This document shows, piece after piece, positions 1 to 10,184 of a stretch of 34,930 bases of DNA. The notes beneath the pieces were generated by a model that was not told the DNA's origin, did no database searches, and was given only the letters and a program-made list of their open reading frames with translations. The position numbers and the translations under genes are program-made. The stretch's first letter is position 1; every line of letters starts with the position of its first letter. The stretch is taken from contig NZ_FZNO01000036.1 in the NCBI RefSeq assembly GCF_900188025.1, forward strand, positions 1-34,930. The letters are read 5' to 3'. The DNA is from Blastococcus mobilis (GTDB taxonomy: Bacteria; Actinomycetota; Actinomycetes; Mycobacteriales; Geodermatophilaceae).

Positions 1-123
1 GGCAGGGGCTCCTACCTGGCAACCCACGAACCTGTGTGAGTGGGGCCCCGACCCGCAACCCCTCCTCACGGGAGCGGTCGAGTCATACCGTCTGACCGCC
101 GTCCCGCCTGGCACGATCCGGAC
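1..123 (+). other. Possible structured leader upstream of the APC permease
   Basis: No gene is seen in these bases. They can fold into nested helices: GGGGC near 5-9 with GCCCC near 45-49, enclosing CCCAC with GTGGG, followed by CGACC with GGTCG enclosing a CTCC/GGAG hairpin. The 5' edge, around GGCTCCTACC, faintly resembles the 3' end of fluoride (crcB) riboswitches. The conserved CUGAUG of that class is not intact and the rest would lie outside the window. I do not call a riboswitch. Confidence 0.15.
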
Positions 124-1590
124 GTGACCGTCCGATCCGTCTCCTCTCCGGAGCCGACGCTCCGGCCCGACGCGGTCGGCTTCGTCGACGGTCTCGTGAT
201 CGGCCTGGCCTCGACGTCGCCGGCCTACTCGCTGGCCGCCGTCCTCGGGCCGGTCGTCGCGCTGGTCGGCGTCCACGCGCCCGGGGTGCTGCTGGCGTCG
301 TTCGTGCCCATGCTGCTCATCGCCGGCGCGTTCGCCGCCCTCAACCGCGCCGACCCCGACTGCGGGACGACGTTCTCCTGGGTCACCCGGGCGATGGGCC
401 CGTCGGCCGGCTGGATCGGCGGCTGGGCGATCACGATGACCGGCGTCCTGGTGCTGGGGTCCCTGGCCGAGGTCGGTGTCCGGTTCACCCTGCTGGCCGT
501 CGGGCTCGACGGCTGGACGGAATCGACCCCCGTGGTCATGGGGCTGACCGTCGCGCTCATCGTGCTGATGGCGTGGATCTGCGTGCGGGGCACCGAACTC
601 TCGGCCCGGCTGCAGAACGGCCTGATCGTGGCCCAGACCGTGGCACTGGGCGTCTTCGCCGTCGTCGCCGTCACCCGGGGCATCCGCGGGGACAGCCCCT
701 TCGGCGCGCTGACGCCGTCGTGGAGCTGGCTGGACCCCTTCGGGGCCGGTGGCGCGGCGCTGACCAGCGGACTGCTGCTGGGGGTCTTCGCCTACTGGGG
801 CTGGGAGTCCGCGGTCAACCTCACCGAGGAGACGACCGACTCGCGCACCGCGCCCGGGAAGGCGGCGGTGCTCTCGACCGTCGTCCTGCTGCTCACCTAC
901 CTCGCCGTGGCCACTGCAGTCGTCTCCTTCGCCGGAACGGAGTGGCTTGGCGCCAACGCCGACGAGGAAGAGGCGGTGTTCGCGCTGCTGTCGTCGGAGG
1001 CGCTGGGCGGCTGGGACTGGGTCGTGCTGCTGGCGGTGGCCACCTCGGCCATCGCCTCCACCCAGACGACGATCATCCCGGCCTCGCGCACCGGCCTGTC
1101 GATGGCCCGGAGGGGGGCGCTGCCGCGACGGTTCGCCTCCATCGCGCCTGCGCACCGCACCCCCGACGTCTCCACGTGGTGGGTCGCGGCGATCGGCGTC
1201 GCCTGGTACGTGGTCGTCGGGTCGATCAGCGAGAACGCGCTCTACGACTCGATCACCGGACTGTCGCTGCTCATCGCGCTGTACTACGCGCTGACCGGTC
1301 TCGCCTGCGCGGTGTACTTCCGCCGCCGGCTCCGGCGCAGCGTGCGGAACCTCCTGCTGCTCGGCGTCGGGCCGCTCGTGGGCGCGGCCATGCTCGCCTG
1401 GCTGCTGGTGCTCTCGGTCCGCGACCTGGCGGACGCGGAGAACTCCTACACCGGGCAGGCCTGGATGGGTGTCGGGCCGCCGCTGGTGATCGGCGTCGGG
1501 GTGATGGTCGTGGGCGCCGTCCTGATGATGTGGTGGCGGTGGCAGGACGCCTCGTTCTGGCGCGAACGGCCGAGCACGTACGACGGGTGA
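124..1590 (+). CDS. APC superfamily permease (amino acid/amine transporter)
   Basis: A multi-pass membrane transporter of about 488 residues with roughly a dozen hydrophobic segments. After a short polar N-terminus the first membrane segment carries a small-residue break (GLVIGLASTSPAYSLAA), the pattern APC permeases use in the unwound helix that binds substrate. The segment NRADPDCGTTFSWVTRAMGP followed by GWIGGW matches the conserved helix 2-3 region of the family. The frame is open from position 40, but those first residues look non-coding, so I chose the GTG at 124, just before the first conserved part. Substrate cannot be read from sequence; amino acids or amines are likely from the family. 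The stop codon directly abuts the stop of the convergent gene, with no spacer. Confidence 0.85.
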   Translation: MTVRSVSSPEPTLRPDAVGFVDGLVIGLASTSPAYSLAAVLGPVVALVGVHAPGVLLASFVPMLLIAGAFAALNRADPDCGTTFSWVTRAMGPSAGWIGGWAITMTGVLVLGSLAEVGVRFTLLAVGLDGWTESTPVVMGLTVALIVLMAWICVRGTELSARLQNGLIVAQTVALGVFAVVAVTRGIRGDSPFGALTPSWSWLDPFGAGGAALTSGLLLGVFAYWGWESAVNLTEETTDSRTAPGKAAVLSTVVLLLTYLAVATAVVSFAGTEWLGANADEEEAVFALLSSEALGGWDWVVLLAVATSAIASTQTTIIPASRTGLSMARRGALPRRFASIAPAHRTPDVSTWWVAAIGVAWYVVVGSISENALYDSITGLSLLIALYYALTGLACAVYFRRRLRRSVRNLLLLGVGPLVGAAMLAWLLVLSVRDLADAENSYTGQAWMGVGPPLVIGVGVMVVGAVLMMWWRWQDASFWRERPSTYDG

Positions 1591-2169
1591 TCAGTGCAGC
1601 CGTCGGTCCTCGGCGAGCATCTGCACGAGGGCCGCGATCCGTTTCGCCCGCGTCGCCGGGGTGCCGGCGGTGTGCACCCGCCACAGGGCGGCGTAGCGAT
1701 TGGTGCCGTCCAGCGCGTCGAACGCCGCGCGGGCCGCGGGCTCGGCTCGCAGGGCCGCGGTCAGGTCGTCGGGGACCGTGATGGTGGCCGGGCCGGCGTA
1801 GGCGCGCTCCCACCGCCCGTCGGCTCTCGCTGCCTCGACCGCGGCCAGGCCGGCCGGACGCATCCGGCCTTCGGCGATCAGCCGCTCCACCGTCGCGACG
1901 TTCTTCTGCGACCAGACGCTGCGGGGACGCCGTGGTGTGATCCGCTGCAGATAGAACCGGTCGTCGAGCCGGTTGGCCCGGCCGTCGATCCAGCCGAAGC
2001 AGAGCAGGACCTCGACCATCTGCTCCCAGTTGATCGACGGGACGCCCGAGCCCTTCTTCGCGAGCTTCACGTAGAGCCCCGGTGCGGTCAGGTGCTCGGC
2101 CTCCAGCCACGTCTCGAGCGCGGCCTGGTCGGCGAACGCGAGGACCGGCAGGTCGGTGGGGAGCGTCAC
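1591..2169 (-). CDS. YdeI/OmpD-associated family protein
   Basis: A soluble protein of 192 residues starting at GTG. It matches the YdeI (bacteriocin-protection, YdeI/OmpD-associated) family: an N-terminal part with WLEAEH and GLYVKLAKKGSG, the diagnostic core VLLCFGWIDGRANRLDDRFYL, then ITPRRPRSVWSQKN, and a C-terminal helical part ending KRIAALVQMLAEDRR that resembles the family's tail. The biochemical role of the family is not settled. There are no membrane segments or signal peptide. It is convergent with the permease, and its start lies 185 bp from the histidine phosphatase, so the spacer between them probably holds divergent promoters. Confidence 0.85.
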   Translation of the reverse strand: MTLPTDLPVLAFADQAALETWLEAEHLTAPGLYVKLAKKGSGVPSINWEQMVEVLLCFGWIDGRANRLDDRFYLQRITPRRPRSVWSQKNVATVERLIAEGRMRPAGLAAVEAARADGRWERAYAGPATITVPDDLTAALRAEPAARAAFDALDGTNRYAALWRVHTAGTPATRAKRIAALVQMLAEDRRLH

Positions 2170-2277
2170 GCCGCCATCCTGCTCCGGGGGCCGACGGTTT
2201 CGACGTCCTCCCGCGCGGCTACCGGCGTCCGGGTGGCCGCGGTCAGCGGCCGGGACGCCGGACGGCGGGGGTGGGGA

Positions 2278-2299
2278 GTGAGCGAGCTGGCGAGCTCAC
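2278..2299. repeat. Short palindromic element before the histidine phosphatase
   Basis: GTGAGCGAGCT and AGCTCAC flank a GGCG centre, giving two alternative short inverted repeats within 22 bp. It lies about 55 bp upstream of the chosen start of the histidine phosphatase, so it may be an operator or a dispersed intergenic palindrome. There is only one copy in the window. Confidence 0.3.
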
Positions 2300-2354
2300 C
2301 ATGGGCACAGCAGCCCTCGCGAACGCGGCCGACGAGCGCCAGCGAGGAGGACTC

Positions 2355-3075
2355 GTGAGCGACCGGGGACGGGGCCCGTCGGTGGTGTGGCTGGTGCGGC
2401 ACGGCGAGAGCGTGGGCAACGTGGCCGACGCGCACGCCCAGCAGTCCGGTGCGGGCCGGCTGGAGCTGGACGTGCGCGACCCCGACGTCCCGCTGTCCGG
2501 CACCGGCCGGGCGCAGGCGGAGGCACTGGGCCGCCACCTCGCCGGCCTGCCGGAGGACGAGCGGCCGACGGCGGTGCTCAGCTCGCCGTTCGCGCGGGCG
2601 CTGACGACGGCCCAGCTGGCCACTGCCGGGCTGGGCGTCCGGGTGCGCACCGACGAACGGCTCCGCGAGCGGGACTTCGGCGCCTTCGACGGCATGACCC
2701 GAGCCGGCATCCGGGAGCAGTTTCCCGACGAGGCACAGCGCCGGGACCTCCTGGGCAAGTTCTACTACCGACCGCCCGGCGGGGAGAGCTGGGCCGACGT
2801 CGCCCTGCGGCTCCGCAGCCTGCTGGCGACCGAGGCGCTGCGGCACGACTGCGAACGGCTGCTGGTCGTCGCCCACCAGGCCGTGATCATGGTCTTCCGG
2901 TACGTCCTGGAGGAGCTGACCGAGCAGGAGCTGCTCACGGTCGACCGCACCGAGCAGGTCGCCAACGCCTCCCTGACCCGCTACGAGATGAACGCCGCCG
3001 GCGACCTGGTGCTGGCGGAGTTCAACGCCGTCGACCATCTGGTCGACGAGGACGAGGACGTCACAGAGGAGCCCG

Positions 3076-3095
<20 letters not shown>
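2355..3095 (+). CDS. Histidine phosphatase family protein (phosphoglycerate mutase-like)
   Basis: A cytosolic phosphatase-fold protein of 246 residues. The catalytic motif is Arg15-His16-Gly17-Glu18, His16 being the expected phospho-acceptor. Glu105 in LRERDFG fits the general acid, and His174 in LLVVAHQAV is the second conserved histidine. Substrate is unknown; the family includes small-molecule and sugar phosphatases. I chose the GTG at 2355 because GAGGAGG lies five bases upstream. An in-frame ATG at 2301 would add 18 residues without a comparable ribosome-binding site. The C-terminus is acidic (VDEDEDVTEEPD). Its last 20 bases overlap the start of the NAD(P)HX dehydratase gene, suggesting translational coupling. 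Confidence 0.88.
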
Positions 3096-5377
<2,282 letters not shown>

Positions 5378-5456
5378 GCCCGGATCCCGCTCGGTGCGGT
5401 AAGCAGGACCCGAACCACGGGACCGGCTCGTGGCCCTTGTCGAAGGAGCGCTCGGC

Positions 5457-6035
5457 GTGGCCGACAACTACATCGCGGAACTGCCCTTCGGGGCCCCGAA
5501 GATCGACGACGACGCCTTCGTGGCGCCGACCGCGGTCGTCGTGGGCGCCGTGACGATGGGACCCCGTTCGAGCCTCTGGTACGGGGCCGTCGCCCGCGCC
5601 GACGGCGAGACCATCGAGATCGGTGAGGGCTCCAACGTCCAGGACGGCTGCACCCTGCACTCCGACCCGGGCTTCCCCCTGGTGCTGGGCCGGGGCGTCA
5701 CCGTCGGCCACCGCGTCGTCCTGCACGGCGCCCGGATCGAGGACGAGGTCCTGGTCGGCATGGGGAGCGTCGTCATGAACGGCGCACACATCGGTACCGG
5801 GTCGATCGTGGCCGCCGGCGCCGTCGTCACCCAGGGCAAGCAGTTCCCCGCGCGCTCGGTCATCGCGGGGGTCCCGGCCAAGGTCGTCCGCGAGGCCACC
5901 GACGACGACCTGCTGCACATCCGCGGGAACGCGGCCAGCTACACCGAGAGGCTGCCGTCGGCCCGCAAGGTGCGGCCGGTCGTGCGCCGTCCCCTTCCCC
6001 CGGCGGGACAGGTGCCGGGCGACGACATGTCCTGA
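5457..6035 (+). CDS. Gamma-carbonic-anhydrase family hexapeptide-repeat protein
   Basis: A left-handed beta-helix protein of 192 residues. Imperfect hexapeptide repeats run from about residue 22 to 140, then a short helical tail (VPAKVVREATDDDLLHIRGNAASYTE) follows. His68, His85 and His90 occupy the positions of the three zinc/iron ligands of gamma-carbonic anhydrases (LHSD and VGHRVVLHG). Many relatives (YrdA/PaaY type) keep the histidines but have weak or thioesterase activity, so the reaction is not certain. Start GTG 5457 was chosen over GTG 5430 because AAGGAG lies eight bases upstream. It follows gdhA by 79 bp on the same strand. Confidence 0.85.
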   Translation: MADNYIAELPFGAPKIDDDAFVAPTAVVVGAVTMGPRSSLWYGAVARADGETIEIGEGSNVQDGCTLHSDPGFPLVLGRGVTVGHRVVLHGARIEDEVLVGMGSVVMNGAHIGTGSIVAAGAVVTQGKQFPARSVIAGVPAKVVREATDDDLLHIRGNAASYTERLPSARKVRPVVRRPLPPAGQVPGDDMS

Positions 6036-6081
6036 TCAAGGACCCCGCCTACCCCCCACCGGGAAAGGGCCCCCGTCCTCC

Positions 6082-7347
6082 TCATCCCTCGCCCGCTCGG
6101 GACGAGCCTCCGGACGGGGCCGGCGACGGGCCCTGCCGGTCGGCCGCTTGCGCCAGCCACTCCCGCAGGCCGGTGAGCAGGCGCTCGACGTCGTCCCGGT
6201 CGCTGTAGGGCGCGAGCCCGACGCGCAGGCCGCCGGTGTCCCCGAGACCGAGCCAGCGGCTGGCCTCGACGGCGTAGAACGATCCGGCCGGTGCGTTGAC
6301 GCCGCGCTCGGCGAGGAACCGGTGGGCGTCGGCCGCGTTCCGCCCGTCGAACGTGAGCAGCAGGGTCGGGGTGCGGTGCGCGGCCGTCGACCACAGCCGG
6401 ACGCCCGGCAGCGCCGCCAGCTCGGCCTCGAGGTGCACGCGGAGGCCGTCTTCGTACTCCTCGAGGGCGGTCATGGCGGCGACCAGCCGCTCGCGCCGGG
6501 TGCCACCGGTGGGCGCCAGGCCGGCCAGGAAGTCGATGGCGGCCGTCGTCCCGGCCATGAGCTCGTAGGGCAGGGTGCCCAGCTCGAACCGCTCCGGGAC
6601 GTCGTCCGACGACGGGAGCAGCTTCGCCGGCGCCAGCGACTCCAGCAGCGTCGGGTCGGCGGCCAGCACGCCGCAGTGCGGGCCCAGGAACTTGTACGGC
6701 GAGCAGGTGAAGAAGTCGGCGCCGAGCGCGCGGACGTCCACCGGCGCGTGGGCGGTCAGGTGGACGCCGTCAACCGCGAGCAGCGCCCCGGCCGCGTGCA
6801 CCCGCGCGGCGATCTCGGCCACCGGCGGCCGGGTGCCGATCAGGTTCGACGCACCGGTGACGGCGACGAGCCGGGTCCGGTCGGTGAGCACCTCGGCGAC
6901 GTCATCGGGCGTGAGCTCGCCGGTCGCCGGGTCGAATGCCGCCCAGCGCACGGTTGCGCCGGCTGCTTCGGCGGCGATCACCCAGGGCCGGATGTTGGCG
7001 TCGTGGTCGAGGCGGGAGACGACGACCTCGTCGCCCGGCCCCCACCCGGCGGCCAGCGCCCGGGAGACGTCGAAGGTGAGCTGCGTGGCGCTCCGGCCGA
7101 AGACGACCCCCCGCGGATCGGCGCCGAGGAGGTCGGCGAGGGCGTGCCGGGCGTCGCGGACGACGTCGTCGGCGAGCCGTTCCGCCGCGGTGACCCGGCC
7201 CCGGTTGGCGATCGGGGAGGTGAGCGTCCGGGCGACCGCCTCGGCGACGACGTCGGGTACCTGGGTGCCGCCCGGGCCGTCGAAGTGGGCGGTGCCCGCC
7301 CGCAGCGCCGGGAAGTGCGCGCGGAGCGCGGCCACGTCGTAGCTCAT
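6082..7347 (-). CDS. Cysteine-desulfurase-like PLP aminotransferase-fold protein
   Basis: A fold-type I PLP enzyme of 421 residues in the class V aminotransferase/NifS group. The start region HFPALRAGTAHFDGPGGTQV is typical of the cysteine desulfurase-like subfamily (TIGR01976 type), distinct from IscS and SufS. AVDGVH carries the cofactor-contacting Asp193, and SPYKFLGPHCG carries the Schiff-base Lys219. I see no clear mobile loop with the catalytic cysteine of true desulfurases, so sulfur release is unproven. It starts 23 bp after metX on the same strand and probably belongs to the SAM-regulated met operon, suggesting a role with cysteine or a related amino acid. Confidence 0.85.
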   Translation of the reverse strand: MSYDVAALRAHFPALRAGTAHFDGPGGTQVPDVVAEAVARTLTSPIANRGRVTAAERLADDVVRDARHALADLLGADPRGVVFGRSATQLTFDVSRALAAGWGPGDEVVVSRLDHDANIRPWVIAAEAAGATVRWAAFDPATGELTPDDVAEVLTDRTRLVAVTGASNLIGTRPPVAEIAARVHAAGALLAVDGVHLTAHAPVDVRALGADFFTCSPYKFLGPHCGVLAADPTLLESLAPAKLLPSSDDVPERFELGTLPYELMAGTTAAIDFLAGLAPTGGTRRERLVAAMTALEEYEDGLRVHLEAELAALPGVRLWSTAAHRTPTLLLTFDGRNAADAHRFLAERGVNAPAGSFYAVEASRWLGLGDTGGLRVGLAPYSDRDDVERLLTGLREWLAQAADRQGPSPAPSGGSSRAGEG

Positions 7348-7370
7348 GCGCCCGACGCTACCGACGGAGG

Positions 7371-8441
7371 TCAGGCGAGGAGGTCGCGGAGCAGGGCGCC
7401 GACGGCCCGGGTCTCGATGAGGAAGCCGTCGTGCCCGAAGGGGGAGGAGATCACCTGCAGCGGGACGCCGAGCCCGTCGGCGACCTGCTGCTGCTGCGTG
7501 ATCGGGTACAGCCGGTCGCCGTCCACACCCGCGACGACCGACCGCGCCGTCACCCGGGCCAGCGCCGCCTCGATCCCGCCCCGGTCGCGGCCGACGTCCC
7601 AGCTGTTCATCGCCTCGGTCAGCAGCACGTAGCTGCCGGCCTCGAACCGGCCCGCCAGCTTGTCGGCGTGGTGGTCCAGGTAGGAGGCGACGGCGAACCG
7701 GCCGTCGTCCTGCACGCGGGTGCCGAACCGCGCATCGAGTTCGAGCGCGCTGCGGTAGGTCAGGTGGGCGATCCGCCGCGCCACGCCCAGGCCGGCCACC
7801 GGCGGGTCGGCCGGGTCGTAGTCGCCGCCGGCCCAGCGCGGGTCGGCACGGATCGCGGCCTGCTGGGTGGTCTGGGTGCCGATCTGGTCGGCAGTGGCCA
7901 CCGCGCCCGAGGCCAGGAACAGCAGCCTCGCCACGCGGTCGGGCACTGCCACCGCCCACTCCAGCGCCCGCATGCCGCCCATCGAGCCGCCGACCACGCA
8001 GGCCCACCGCGAGATGCCGAGCGCGTCGGCGAGCGCCGCCTCCACCCGCACCTGGTCGCCGACGGTGATCTCCGGGAACCGTGACCCCCACCGCCCGCCG
8101 TCCGGGGTCAGGGACGACGGCCCCGTCGTCCCCTGGCAGCCGCCGAGCACGTTGGCGCAGACGACGAAGAACCGGTCGGTGTCCAGGGGCGCGCCCGGGC
8201 CGACCAGCCCGTCCCACCACCCGGGGGTCGGATGCCCCGGTCCGGCCGGCCCGGCCACGTGGCTGTCCCCGGTCAGCGCGTGCTCGACGAGGACGGCGTT
8301 CGAGGCGTCCGGCGCGAGCGTTCCCCACGTCTCGTACGCGACCCGCACCGACGGCAGGACCCCGCCGCGCTCGGGGCGGAAGGCGGGCAGGTCGAGGAAG
8401 ACCCGGTCACCCACCGGATCCCCCTCGGCCCACCCGCCCAT
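7371..8441 (-). CDS. metX: Homoserine O-acetyltransferase
   Basis: An alpha/beta-hydrolase-fold transferase of 356 residues that makes O-acetyl-L-homoserine from homoserine and acetyl-CoA, the committed step of methionine synthesis. The nucleophile elbow is GGSMGGM with Ser153. Asp309 in DGDRLYP and His337 in FGHDGFLIE complete the triad. N-terminal SVRVAYETWGTLAPDASNAVL and NVLGGCQGTTGPSS are strongly conserved in MetX. Some MetX-like proteins use succinyl-CoA; the sequence alone does not decide this. Only one base separates it from metY, and both lie downstream of the SAM riboswitch. Confidence 0.95.
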   Translation of the reverse strand: MGGWAEGDPVGDRVFLDLPAFRPERGGVLPSVRVAYETWGTLAPDASNAVLVEHALTGDSHVAGPAGPGHPTPGWWDGLVGPGAPLDTDRFFVVCANVLGGCQGTTGPSSLTPDGGRWGSRFPEITVGDQVRVEAALADALGISRWACVVGGSMGGMRALEWAVAVPDRVARLLFLASGAVATADQIGTQTTQQAAIRADPRWAGGDYDPADPPVAGLGVARRIAHLTYRSALELDARFGTRVQDDGRFAVASYLDHHADKLAGRFEAGSYVLLTEAMNSWDVGRDRGGIEAALARVTARSVVAGVDGDRLYPITQQQQVADGLGVPLQVISSPFGHDGFLIETRAVGALLRDLLA

Positions 8442-8442
8442 G

Positions 8443-9735
8443 TCAGGCGCTCTTGGCGGCGCGGAAGCCGGCCTCGAGGTCGGCGAGGATGTCCTCGATG
8501 CCCTCCAGGCCGACGGCCAGGCGCACCAGACCGGGCGTGACGCCGGTGGTGCGCTGTTCCTCGGCCGTCAGCTGCGAGTGCGTCGTCGAGGCCGGGTGGA
8601 TCACCAGGCTGCGCACGTCCCCGATGTTGGCCACGTGGCTGTGCAGCTCGAGGGCCTCGACGAAGCGCTTGCCCGCTTCGTGGCCACCGTGCAGCTCGAA
8701 GGTCAGCACCGCACCGGCGCCCTTGGGGGCGTACTTCTGCTGCGCCGCGTGCCAGCGCGAGGACGCCAGCCCCGGGTAGTTGACGTGGTCCACCTCGTCG
8801 TGGGCCTCGAGGAACTCGGCGACCCGCTGGGCGTTGGCGACGTGCCGCTCCATGCGCAGCGACAGCGTCTCGATCCCCTGCACGACGAGGAACGCGTTGA
8901 ACGGCGAGATCGCCGGCCCGAGGTCGCGGAGCAGCTGCACGCGGGCCTTCAGCGCGTACGCCGGCGCGCCGAGGTCGGCGTAGACGACACCGTGGTAGGT
9001 CGGGTCCGGCGTGGTGAAGCCGGGGAACCTGCCGCTGGTCCAGTCGAACCTCCCGGAGTCCACGATCAGCCCGGCGATGACCGTCCCGTGCCCGCCCAGG
9101 TACTTGGTGGCCGAGTGGACGACGATGTCGGCGCCGAACTCGAAGGGCCGGATCAGGAACGGCGTGGCGATCGTGTTGTCCACGATCAGCGGGACGCCGT
9201 TCTCGTGCGCCACGCCGGCGACGGTCTCGATGTCGAGGATGTCGCCCTTGGGGTTGCCGATGGACTCGGCGAAGAACGCCTTGGTGTTCTCCCGCACCAG
9301 CGATCGCCAGTTGGCGGGGTCGTCGGGGTCCTCGACGAAGGAGACGGTGATGCCCAGCTTGGGCAGCGAGTGGTGCAGCAGGTTGTAGGTGCCGCCGTAG
9401 AGCGAGGCGGAGGCGACGACGTGGTCACCGGCCTCGGCCACGTTGAGGATGGCGAGGGTCTCGGCGGCCTGGCCGCTCGACACCGCCAGCGCCGCCACGC
9501 CGCCCTCCAGGGAGGCCACGCGCTGCTCGAGCGCGTCCTGCGTCGGGTTCATGATCCGCGTGTAGATGTTGCCCAGCTCGGCCAGGGCGAACAGGTCCGC
9601 GGCATGCTGGCTGTCGCGGAACTGGTAGGCGGTCGTGGCGTAGATCGGCAGCGCGCGGGCGCCGGTCGTGGGGTCGGGGCTCGTGCCGGCGTGGATCTGC
9701 CGGGTCTCGAAGCTCCAGCTCTGTGGGTCGCTCAT
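8443..9735 (-). CDS. metY: O-acetylhomoserine sulfhydrylase (bifunctional OAH/OAS aminocarboxypropyltransferase)
   Basis: A Cys/Met-metabolism PLP enzyme of 430 residues. It joins sulfide (or methanethiol) to O-acetylhomoserine to give homocysteine (or methionine). SFETRQIHAG at the N-terminus, YTRIMNPTQDALEQRVASLEGG and HSATKYLGGHG with PLP-Lys211 mark the MetY branch. The long form and the start separate it from cystathionine gamma-synthase. The ATG start is preceded by GAGGAGAC. It is the first gene after the riboswitch and lies one base before metX, so the two enzymes act in sequence: MetX makes the substrate MetY uses. Confidence 0.95.
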   Translation of the reverse strand: MSDPQSWSFETRQIHAGTSPDPTTGARALPIYATTAYQFRDSQHAADLFALAELGNIYTRIMNPTQDALEQRVASLEGGVAALAVSSGQAAETLAILNVAEAGDHVVASASLYGGTYNLLHHSLPKLGITVSFVEDPDDPANWRSLVRENTKAFFAESIGNPKGDILDIETVAGVAHENGVPLIVDNTIATPFLIRPFEFGADIVVHSATKYLGGHGTVIAGLIVDSGRFDWTSGRFPGFTTPDPTYHGVVYADLGAPAYALKARVQLLRDLGPAISPFNAFLVVQGIETLSLRMERHVANAQRVAEFLEAHDEVDHVNYPGLASSRWHAAQQKYAPKGAGAVLTFELHGGHEAGKRFVEALELHSHVANIGDVRSLVIHPASTTHSQLTAEEQRTTGVTPGLVRLAVGLEGIEDILADLEAGFRAAKSA

Positions 9736-9777
9736 GCGCCGTCTCCTCTTCGCTCGCGGAGAGCCCGCGGCGCGCAG

Positions 9778-9900
9778 GAACTCCGTCCTTGCCGGGCGAC
9801 GGCCGTCGCCCAGCCGGCTCTTCCCCTGGAGCACCTCAGACGGAGTAGAGGTTGCCGGGCAGCCAGCCAGGTGCTTGTCGCTGCCTCTCGTGAGCCAGTG
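9778..9900 (-). promoter_or_regulatory. SAM-IV riboswitch upstream of metY
   Basis: Read on the minus strand, P1 pairs GGCTC (9892-9896) with GAGCC (9816-9820). Inside lie CACGAGAGG, CACCTGGCTGG, CTGCCCGGCAACC and GAGGTGCTCCAGGGG, the conserved SAM-I/SAM-IV core. After P1 comes a perfect nine-pair hairpin (9794-9811). The loop between CCTC and GAGG contains ACTCCGTC (9839-9846), which is exactly complementary to GACGGAGT (9780-9787) beyond that hairpin. An eight-pair pseudoknot between the P3 loop and the 3' flank is the hallmark that separates SAM-IV from SAM-I. From the known class, SAM binding should lower metY-metX expression. No terminator is obvious, so control may be at translation. 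Confidence 0.88.
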
Positions 9901-9903
9901 GCG

Positions 9904-9932
9904 ATCTTAGGACGCCCGATGTCCCACGTGAA
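9904..9932 (-). promoter_or_regulatory. Putative promoter of the metY operon
   Basis: On the minus strand a -10 element TAAGAT (9904-9909) lies 17 bp from a -35-like TTCACG (9927-9932). The expected start of transcription falls just before P1 of the riboswitch, which supports the call. The -35 element overlaps the CACGTG palindrome described next. Confidence 0.55.
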
Positions 9933-9935
9933 ACA
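9920..9935. promoter_or_regulatory. parS-like 16-mer (or CACGTG operator)
   Basis: TGTCCCACGTGAAACA matches the Bacillus subtilis-type ParB site TGTTCCACGTGAAACA at 15 of 16 positions and the actinobacterial TGTTTCACGTGAAACA at 14 of 16. The half-site GTGAAACA is AT-rich for this genome. It could be a centromere-type ParB site or an operator for a regulator of metY, because it sits on the predicted -35 element. The reading is uncertain. Confidence 0.4.
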
Positions 9936-10019
9936 CCCGCCCGTCCGGGGGGACGGAAAGGCCACGGCGGCCGCCCTGACCGCGGTCGCCCGTGCCCTCG
10001 GCGTCCGCCCTGCCGCGGT

Positions 10020-10051
10020 CACCTTGGTGCGCGACGTCGCGCACCAAGGTG
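10020..10051. repeat. Perfect 32-bp palindrome inside the DUF167 remnant
   Basis: The left half CACCTTGGTGCGCGAC (10020-10035) is the exact reverse complement of 10036-10051. The arms coincide with codons for TLVR and RTKV of DUF167, so the gene may always have had a near-palindrome here, with its loop later deleted. There is no copy elsewhere in the window. Confidence 0.75.
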
Positions 10052-10184
10052 GTCGACGTCGACGGTGGCACGGACGACGCCCTCCGGGCCCTCCTGGCGC
10101 GCTGGCCACCCGGACCGGTCGCCCGCATGCGCGTCCGGGCGGGTCGCGCCGGACGCCGCGGTGCGCCCGGGCAGGCTGGGGCCC

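Larger units (their letters stand above)
9919..10105 (+). pseudogene. Decayed DUF167 (YggU-type) gene remnant
   Basis: Two frames together give the C-terminal two thirds of a DUF167 protein. Frame one (from 9919) reads HPPVRGDGKATAAAL and ARALGVRPAAVTLVR, and frame two (from about 10033) reads ATSRTKVVDVDGG then DDALRALLARW. In intact DUF167 proteins these join as TLVRGATSRTKVV. The first beta-strand part with the usual PGxR region is missing upstream, and the frame breaks inside a perfect palindrome at 10020-10051. A loss of two or five bases, for example between CGCG repeats, would explain the shift. A sequencing error could explain the frameshift but not the missing N-terminus. Confidence 0.55.

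Noticed and set aside
1-60. A fluoride (crcB) or other known riboswitch at the left edge
   Set aside because: Only GGCTCCTACC fits the fluoride class; the conserved CUGAUG is not intact and upstream sequence is absent, so it is reported only as a possible structured leader.
40-123. An N-terminal extension of the APC permease from the ATG at 40
   Set aside because: The added residues are Pro/Arg-rich with no family similarity, and the stretch can form RNA-like helices; GTG 124 is a better start.
6082-8328. One 748-residue protein covering the PLP enzyme and part of metX
   Set aside because: The first half is a shadow frame of metX; homology to a PLP enzyme starts only at the ATG at 7345-7347.
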